Of a stretch of 8,735 nucleotides of DNA, positions 4,340 through 8,735 are shown in pieces. Below the pieces are notes generated by a model. The model was not told the origin of the DNA and did no database searches. It was given only the letters and a program-made list of their open reading frames with translations. Location of the stretch: the NCBI GenBank assembly GCA_040235415.1, contig JBECKR010000128.1:1-8735 (forward strand), read 5' to 3'. The position numbers and the translations under genes were made by a program. Origin of the DNA: JBECKR01 sp040235415. Lineage in GTDB: Bacteria > Acidobacteriota > Polarisedimenticolia > Polarisedimenticolales > Polarisedimenticolaceae. Within the stretch, counting starts at the first letter, position 1, and the number at the start of each line of letters is the position of its first letter.

Positions 4340-6466
4340 GTGGCGCAGTGGAGTCGAACGGACCGGACACTCTACGCCAAGCTCGTGTACTACGGGCCGG
4401 CGTACGGGGGCAAGACCACCAATCTGGAGTCGATCCACCGCATCACCGACCCGGGCGGGACCCAGCGCCTGCTCTCGCTCAAGACCTCGGACGACCGCAC
4501 CCTGTTCTTCGACCTGCTTCCGTTCGACCTCGGCAGCATCTTGGGCTACCACGTGGCGATCAAGCTCTACACCGTGCCGGGGCAGGTGCGCTACGACTCG
4601 ACGCGACGCGTCGTGCTCGCCGGGGCGGACGCGGTGGTATTCGTGGCGGACTCGACGCCCGGCCGCGAGCCGGAGAACCGGGACAGCCTCCAGAACCTCC
4701 GCGCCAACATGCAGGCGAACCGCCTCGATCCCGCGACGGTCCCTGTCCTGTTCCAGTGCAACAAGCAGGACGTCGAGGGTGCGCTCCCGCCCGAGGCCAT
4801 GGCGGAGATGCTCGGGATCGCGCCGGCGTCGCCCGAGCCCGCGGTCGCGGTCGATGGGCTCGGCGTCATGGAGACGTTCACGGCGGCGAGCCGAGCGATG
4901 ATGCAGCGCCTGGTCGCCCTGGCGGATACCCGCACCCGCGGCGTGCTCGACCCGGAGCAGCTCGAGCGACATCTATCTCGCGCGTTCGCGCCGTACCTGG
5001 AGCGCGTTCGCGCCGCGGGATCGCTGCCGCGGCTTCCGGAGGACCGTCCGCGGTCCGAATCGGCAGCGATCGTGCCGAGCGACGACGGCGGCGTCCTGCG
5101 GCAGTCGATCGAGAGCGGCTTGCGGCTGGGGGAGCAGCTCACCGCGGAGCGCTCACGGGCGGCGCGCCTGGAGCGCGAGGCGCAGGCGTTGCGGCAGCTG
5201 AGCGAGGCCCTGCGGCGGACGGCGGCGAGCTTCGATCGCGGCGACATCGTCCGCCGCGCGCTCGACGTCGTGTCGGAGGTCGTCGGCGCGCCGGTCGTCG
5301 CCCTGCTCCGACTCGACGAGGACGGCGCGCCGGACGTCGAAGCGGTACGGGGCGCGCCGGACGACCCGCTCGTCGGCGACGCGGCAGGGCGCGGCCTGCT
5401 TCGCCGGATGCTGCGATGCGTGGGGCCGTGCGTGGCGGACGACCTCGCCGCCGACGTCGCGCCCGAGCGCCTCGGCGAGGAGGCCTCGAGGCTGCGGGCC
5501 GCGCTCGCGGTGCCGCTTGACGCGGCGCGGCGGTCGTCGCTCGTGGCGTACGCCCCGAGGCCGGACGGACGGTTCTCCGAGGAGGACGTTCGGTTCGTCG
5601 CGACCGTCGCCGCCCATCTCGCCGTCGGCCTCGAGAAGTCCGGGCTCCACGCCCGGCTCGAGAAGCGCAGCGAGAGCCTCGCCGAACAGGTCGCGGTCCG
5701 CACCGAGGAGCTTCGGCGCGCGTACGACGACCTCCGCGCCCTCGAGCGGATGAAGGACCGGTTCCTTTCGAGCGTGTCCCACGAGATGAGAACGCCGCTG
5801 ACCACGATCGTCAGCGCCGCCTCGTTCCTGCGGGACTACCCGTCGGAGGAAGCGGCGCGAAGGGAGATGGGGGACGCGATCCTCGGGGCCTGCGGCGCGC
5901 TCGAGCACCATCTCGACCAGCTGTTCCGTGCCGTCGGGCTCGGCGACGTGGACGCGCGGTTGCGGGTGTCCGAGACCACCCCGCAAGGACTGGCCGCGGA
6001 AGCGCTCGCCCTCGCTCCGGACGTCGAAGCCGACGTCCGGGTCGATCCCAGGGTCGACGCGCTCGTCGTCGACGTGCCGCGCATGGCGAGGGCGCTCGCC
6101 GACCTCCTCGACAACGCTCGCAAGTTCTCGCCGGCCGGCTCGCCGGTCGAGCTCGGCGTCGAGCCGGCGACCCTCGGGGACGGCGCGGCCCCGGACGCGG
6201 TCGCCGTCCGCGTCCTCGACCGCGGTCCGGGAGTTCCCCCCGGGGAGATCGCACGGTTGATGCAGCCGTTCGAGCAGGGCCGCGACGGCCGCGGCGGCAA
6301 GCCTCCCGGCATCGGCCTCGGCCTCTACGAGGCCCGCACGATCGCGCGCGCACACGGCGGCGTTCTCGAGTATCGGCCCCGCGAGAGCGGCGGAAGCGAG
6401 TTCCGCATCGTCGTTCCCCGGGTCGTCGCGGGCGCCGGCGTCGCGGCGGAGGTCGCTCGTGTCTGA
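4340..6466 (+). CDS. MglA-like small GTPase fused to GAF and histidine kinase
   Basis: 708 residues. Residues 1-195 form a complete MglA-type Ras-like GTPase: P-loop G19-x4-GKT (24-26), the MglA-specific DRTLFFDLLP (52-61), G3 motif TVPGQ (78-82, Thr in the usual Asp place as in MglA) and NKQD (141-144). A helical linker and coiled coil (about 200-300) lead to a GAF-like domain (about 300-432). A second coiled coil follows (about 435-475). The DHp domain has the phosphoacceptor His481 in SHEMRTPLTTI. The HATPase_c domain (about 570-695) has an N-box with Asn592 (DNARKF), G1 DRGPG (627-631) and G2 GIGLGL (657-662). All catalytic motifs look intact and there is no membrane segment, so it is a cytoplasmic kinase. 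GTP binding may gate autophosphorylation, probably toward the neighbouring receiver. Start: GTG 4340 with GGGGAA upstream; it aligns with the MglA N-terminus. No MglB gene is adjacent. Confidence 0.95.
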   Translation: MAQWSRTDRTLYAKLVYYGPAYGGKTTNLESIHRITDPGGTQRLLSLKTSDDRTLFFDLLPFDLGSILGYHVAIKLYTVPGQVRYDSTRRVVLAGADAVVFVADSTPGREPENRDSLQNLRANMQANRLDPATVPVLFQCNKQDVEGALPPEAMAEMLGIAPASPEPAVAVDGLGVMETFTAASRAMMQRLVALADTRTRGVLDPEQLERHLSRAFAPYLERVRAAGSLPRLPEDRPRSESAAIVPSDDGGVLRQSIESGLRLGEQLTAERSRAARLEREAQALRQLSEALRRTAASFDRGDIVRRALDVVSEVVGAPVVALLRLDEDGAPDVEAVRGAPDDPLVGDAAGRGLLRRMLRCVGPCVADDLAADVAPERLGEEASRLRAALAVPLDAARRSSLVAYAPRPDGRFSEEDVRFVATVAAHLAVGLEKSGLHARLEKRSESLAEQVAVRTEELRRAYDDLRALERMKDRFLSSVSHEMRTPLTTIVSAASFLRDYPSEEAARREMGDAILGACGALEHHLDQLFRAVGLGDVDARLRVSETTPQGLAAEALALAPDVEADVRVDPRVDALVVDVPRMARALADLLDNARKFSPAGSPVELGVEPATLGDGAAPDAVAVRVLDRGPGVPPGEIARLMQPFEQGRDGRGGKPPGIGLGLYEARTIARAHGGVLEYRPRESGGSEFRIVVPRVVAGAGVAAEVARV

Positions 6467-6893
6467 GGCCGCGCGTGTCACGGCGATGTCGATCCCGAGC
6501 GATCCCGCCGGTTTCCCGAATGCTCGGCGTTGGATCGAGCACGCGGCCCGCGCGGAGGGTCTCGACGCGTCCGACGCGCGGCGCGTGGTGCTCGCCGCGA
6601 GCGAAGCGCTCGCGAACGCGCACCGCCATGCCTACCGCGGCCGCGACGACGGTCGCATCGACCTCGAGGTCGAGGCCGAGGGAGGAGCCGTGAGGGTCGC
6701 GATTCGGGACTACGGAGCGGCGTTCGACCCCGGCGCGTACCGCCCGCCGGACCTCGCTGCGCCGTCCGAGCACGGCTACGGCATCCACCTCATGACCTCG
6801 CTCGTCGATCACGTGACGTTCGAGCGTCCCGGAATCGGAACCCGGGTGGTTCTCGTGAAGTCCCGCCCGACGACCGGAGGTCCCTCGCGATGA
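6459..6893 (+). CDS. RsbW/SpoIIAB-type serine kinase (GHKL anti-sigma-like)
   Basis: 144 residues, the normal length for RsbW-type partner-switching kinases. It is a stand-alone GHKL ATPase: N-box Glu49 and Asn53 in SEALANAHRHAY, G1-like RDYGAAFDP (Asp84, Gly86) and G2 HGYGIHLM (105-112). The family phosphorylates a serine of a STAS antagonist and otherwise sequesters a sigma factor or other target. The STAS partner lies two genes downstream and the counteracting PP2C phosphatase leads the operon. No RsbW-type target sigma factor is present here. Start: GTG 6459, overlapping the previous stop (GTGTCTGA), with GGCGGAGG just upstream. It ends in an ATGA overlap with the next gene. It might also act as the ATPase partner of the PAS-DHp protein, which lacks one, but this is speculative. 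Confidence 0.93.
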   Translation: MSEAARVTAMSIPSDPAGFPNARRWIEHAARAEGLDASDARRVVLAASEALANAHRHAYRGRDDGRIDLEVEAEGGAVRVAIRDYGAAFDPGAYRPPDLAAPSEHGYGIHLMTSLVDHVTFERPGIGTRVVLVKSRPTTGGPSR

Positions 6894-7864
6894 ACGACCC
6901 GAACCCCAAGGACCGGGCGCCCGGGGCCGCGCTCGACGATCCCGCCGCGCTGCTCGCCGCCCTCGAGGAGCTCGGACGCGTCCACGACGTCGCGCTCGAG
7001 ATGATCGATCGCAGCGGCGACGTCGACGCCCTCCTCGGGCGCGTCCTCGACGAGCTCGAGCGCCGCCTCGACGAGATCCCGAGCGACGCGCTCGACAGCC
7101 GGCGGGCCCCCGACGCACGCGGCCACGGCGACCCGAAGCTCCGCGGCCTCGTGATGTTCACGGGCCAGGCGGTGCGTCTGCTCGCCCGCGCGCGGGCCAC
7201 CGCGGCGCTCGGCCGACGGGCCCGCGAGCTCGAGGAGGCCCTCGGCCGCGCGGAAACCGCGAACCGGCAGCTCGACGGCGTGATCGGGGCGCTCGACGCC
7301 GCGATCGTGATCGCCGACCGCCACGGTCGGATCGTGCGGGCGAACCGTGCCGCGCGCGCCCTCGCGGGAGCCTCCGACGGCGAGCTGCTCGGAGAGGCGG
7401 TCGCTCCGTTCGTCCGGGACGTCCCGAGGGCGCAGGACGGCGAGGTCGCGATCGGTGCCGACGCGACGGCGCGGGTCTGCCTCGTGTCGAGGCGCGATCT
7501 CGGCGAGCCGGGCGGCGGCGAAGTCGTGCTGCTTCACGACGTCACCGAACGGGACCGCGCGACCGCCGAGCGCCACCGCGTCGACAAGATGGCCGAGCTG
7601 CTCACGGCGGTCGGGGTTCTCGCGCACCACATCAACAACCCTCTGACCGCCCTGATGGGGCGCGCGCAGCTCCTGCGTCAAACCCGGGCCTCGGATCCCG
7701 CGGTCGTGAAGGCGGCGACCGTGATCGACGAATCGGCGCGGCGCATCGCCGGCCTCATCCGGGAGCTCGCGGGCGTCGCCAAGGAGGGCAGCGACGAGCG
7801 CCTGCGCTCGATCCTGGAGCGCCCGCAGCCGCCCGCCGCGGGAAGCGCGGAGGAGGCATCGTGA
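6890..7864 (+). CDS. PAS protein with a histidine-kinase DHp domain but no ATPase domain
   Basis: 324 residues. The N-terminal part (about 15-125) is helical and ends in a coiled coil. A PAS-like domain covers about 126-222: LDGVIGALDAAIVIADRHG and VRANRAARALAG are typical, and HDVTERD closes the domain. A HisKA-type helical hairpin follows (about 230-298) with the H-box LAHHINNPLTAL. His246 is the expected phosphoacceptor; the acidic residue that usually follows it is His247, and Asn250 is kept at +4. About 25 disordered residues then end the protein. No N, G1 or G2 box follows, and no ATPase remnant is seen in another frame before the overlapping STAS gene, so this is a short architecture and not a frameshift. 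It may be phosphorylated in trans, act as a phosphotransfer or phosphatase domain on the receiver, or dimerise with the fusion kinase. Start: ATG 6890, with GGAGG nine bases upstream. Confidence 0.88.
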   Translation: MNDPNPKDRAPGAALDDPAALLAALEELGRVHDVALEMIDRSGDVDALLGRVLDELERRLDEIPSDALDSRRAPDARGHGDPKLRGLVMFTGQAVRLLARARATAALGRRARELEEALGRAETANRQLDGVIGALDAAIVIADRHGRIVRANRAARALAGASDGELLGEAVAPFVRDVPRAQDGEVAIGADATARVCLVSRRDLGEPGGGEVVLLHDVTERDRATAERHRVDKMAELLTAVGVLAHHINNPLTALMGRAQLLRQTRASDPAVVKAATVIDESARRIAGLIRELAGVAKEGSDERLRSILERPQPPAAGSAEEAS

Positions 7865-8235
7865 ACGTCCTTCCGACGACCCGTGACGGCGTCCTGTGCC
7901 TGCGCTTCGAGGGCGAGGACGCGCTCGACTATACCTGCGCGGGGGCCACGCGAGAGCGGGCCGTAGGGCTCGTCTCGGGCGCCGGCGACGTCGTGATCGA
8001 TCTCGGCGCGGTCGAGTTCATCGACTCCGCCGGGCTCGGCGTGCTCGTGAGCGTGTTCAAGGCGGCCCGGCGGTCCGGCCGGCGCGCGGTGTTCGCGGGA
8101 GCGCGGCCGGGCGTCCGGAGCGTCATGCGGATCATCCGGCTCGATCTCATCCTGGAGCTCTCGGGCGACGTTCCCGCCGCGCTCGCGATGCTGGCTCAGA
8201 CGCCCCCGGCCGGCGCCGAGGTGCGGCGCGCGTAG
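7861..8235 (+). CDS. STAS-domain anti-sigma factor antagonist (RsbV/SpoIIAA type)
   Basis: 124 residues, the usual size for a stand-alone STAS antagonist. The core VVIDLGAVEFIDSAGLGVLVSV is the family signature. Ser56, directly after Asp55, is the expected phosphorylation site, corresponding to the serine phosphorylated in RsbV. In the known scheme the unphosphorylated form binds the RsbW-type kinase, and the PP2C enzyme regenerates it. All three partners are in this operon. Start: GTG 7861, overlapping the previous stop (GTGA), with GGAGGAGG four bases upstream. The last 40 bp overlap the end of the convergent CPBP protease gene, so the C-terminal tail beyond the STAS fold is shared DNA. It is the last gene of the operon. 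Confidence 0.95.
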   Translation: MNVLPTTRDGVLCLRFEGEDALDYTCAGATRERAVGLVSGAGDVVIDLGAVEFIDSAGLGVLVSVFKAARRSGRRAVFAGARPGVRSVMRIIRLDLILELSGDVPAALAMLAQTPPAGAEVRRA

Positions 8236-8735
8236 ATCGCGGCCGCGCAGAACCCCAGGATGAGTCCGACGCCGATGTAGGTCCCGGCCGGAAGCACCGC
8301 ACCCCCCGCGCCGTCGACGAACCGCGGCGCGGCGCCGAGCAGCAGCAGATTGATCCAGGCGTGCAGCCCCGCCGAGAAGTGCAGGTTGCGGGTCACGAGC
8401 ACCAGCATCCCGAACAGCACCGCGAGGGCGAACGCGAATACCATCTGCCGGCCGGCGACACCCGGGAGCGAGCTCAGCCGGAGGTGCTCGAGCGCGAAAA
8501 CGACGCTCGAGCCGATCACGGCGAGCCACCGGCCACCGGCGCGCCGGCGGAGCCCGAGGCGCGGCGCGAGCCGCCGCAGCTCACCGAGCACGAGCCCGCG
8601 GTAGTACACCTCCTCGGCGAACGCGAGCAGCGCTTGTCCCGCGACGGTCCAGGCGACGAGCGAGGAAGCGGGCGGCCACTCGAGCTCGAGGCCGCCCCCC
8701 AGCGCGCGAGCGAGCGCGCCGAGGAGCGCGTAGGT
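8196..8735 (-). CDS. CPBP (Abi) family intramembrane protease, N-terminus outside window
   Basis: 179 residues plus stop are visible; the frame stays open to the window edge, so the start lies beyond it. The three CPBP/Rce1-type motifs are present: EEVYYRG (visible residues 41-47), F-A-L-E-H in the next helix (motif 2) and H-A-W-I-N in LHAWINLLLL (motif 3). These glutamate and histidine residues form the active site of this glutamic-type membrane protease family. Several hydrophobic helices are visible, e.g. WLAVIGSSVVFALEHL, MVFAFALAVLFGMLVLV and AGTYIGVGLILGFCAAAIY. Substrates are unknown; the family includes CAAX-prenyl endopeptidase relatives and proteins linked to anti-sigma cleavage or bacteriocin immunity. 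An alternative internal start at 8609 would remove the catalytic EE and is unlikely. It converges on and overlaps the STAS gene. Confidence 0.93.
   Translation of the reverse strand, partial: TYALLGALARALGGGLELEWPPASSLVAWTVAGQALLAFAEEVYYRGLVLGELRRLAPRLGLRRRAGGRWLAVIGSSVVFALEHLRLSSLPGVAGRQMVFAFALAVLFGMLVLVTRNLHFSAGLHAWINLLLLGAAPRFVDGAGGAVLPAGTYIGVGLILGFCAAAIYARRTSAPAGGV

Larger units (their letters stand above)
2078..8235 (+). other. Predicted eight-gene signalling operon
   Basis: Eight genes on one strand are joined by overlaps of 14, 8, 8, 4 and 4 nt and gaps of 4 and 12 nt, with no room for internal promoters between genes. Five of the eight use GTG starts (phosphatase, receiver, GTPase-kinase, RsbW-type kinase, STAS). 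All products except the two small unknowns are signalling proteins, so co-expression from the 2001-2016 element is likely. No terminator hairpin with a T-run was seen after the last gene. Confidence 0.8.

Noticed and set aside
4270..5520. 416-residue open frame on the plus strand in another frame over the GTPase-kinase gene
   Set aside because: Arg/Gly/Ala-rich and motif-free, while the overlapping frame encodes intact P-loop, NKQD and GAF sequences.
5153..6481. 442-residue open frame on the minus strand
   Set aside because: Antisense to the GAF and kinase part of the GTPase-kinase fusion; no domain motifs and biased composition, so a GC-driven shadow.
5811..7118. 435-residue minus-strand open frame spanning the RsbW-type gene
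   Set aside because: Extremely arginine-rich with no domain; it runs across two well-supported plus-strand genes.
7690..7864. Frameshift explanation for the missing ATPase domain of the PAS-DHp protein
   Set aside because: No N, G1 or G2 box sequence appears in any frame downstream. The next 375 bp encode a clean STAS protein with a 4-nt overlap and a strong ribosome binding site.

Overview
The window is very GC-rich throughout, including at third codon positions. It carries an MglA-type GTPase domain, a PP2C/RsbW/STAS partner-switching set, a zinc-finger anti-sigma/ECF pair and a well-formed sigma-54 promoter core. Together these suggest a high-GC Gram-negative lineage such as Myxococcota or a related environmental phylum (Acidobacteriota, Gemmatimonadota, Eisenbacteria). 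Sigma-54 argues against Actinobacteria. No marker gene is present, so the lineage is inference. There are no RNA genes, CRISPR arrays, insertion sequences or phage genes.

Layout. (1) Positions 1-267 (+) hold the C-terminal end of a TPR-like protein. (2) Positions 278-1572 (-) hold an ECF sigma factor followed by its zinc-finger, single-pass membrane anti-sigma factor; the stop of the first overlaps the ribosome binding site of the second. (3) Positions 1573-2077 are a divergent control region of about 500 bp. It has an AT-rich core, a sigma-54 type -24/-12 element at 2001-2016 facing right, and two adjacent inverted repeats about 140 and 160 bp upstream of the predicted start point. (4) Positions 2078-8235 (+) are a compact eight-gene operon with overlaps or gaps of 14 nt or less: 97-aa unknown protein, GAF-PP2C phosphatase (RsbU/SpoIIE type), single-domain response regulator, 68-aa unknown protein, MglA-GTPase/GAF/histidine-kinase fusion, RsbW-type GHKL kinase, PAS protein with a histidine-kinase DHp helix pair but no ATPase domain, and STAS antagonist (RsbV type). 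(5) Positions 8196-8735 (-) are a CPBP (Abi) glutamic-type intramembrane protease, cut by the window edge and overlapping the operon end by 40 bp.

How the genes may work together (inference): the RsbW-type kinase and STAS protein form a phosphorylation switch that the PP2C phosphatase resets. The GTPase-kinase fusion, the receiver and the PAS-DHp protein add a two-component layer, so GTP state, a GAF ligand and a PAS signal could converge on one switch. No sigma factor of the type normally held by RsbW and no MglB-type GAP is encoded here, so the output and the GTPase regulator lie elsewhere or among the two unknown small proteins. The most unusual element is the 708-residue fusion of a complete MglA-like GTPase to a complete histidine kinase, in one operon with every component of a partner switch except the sigma factor.
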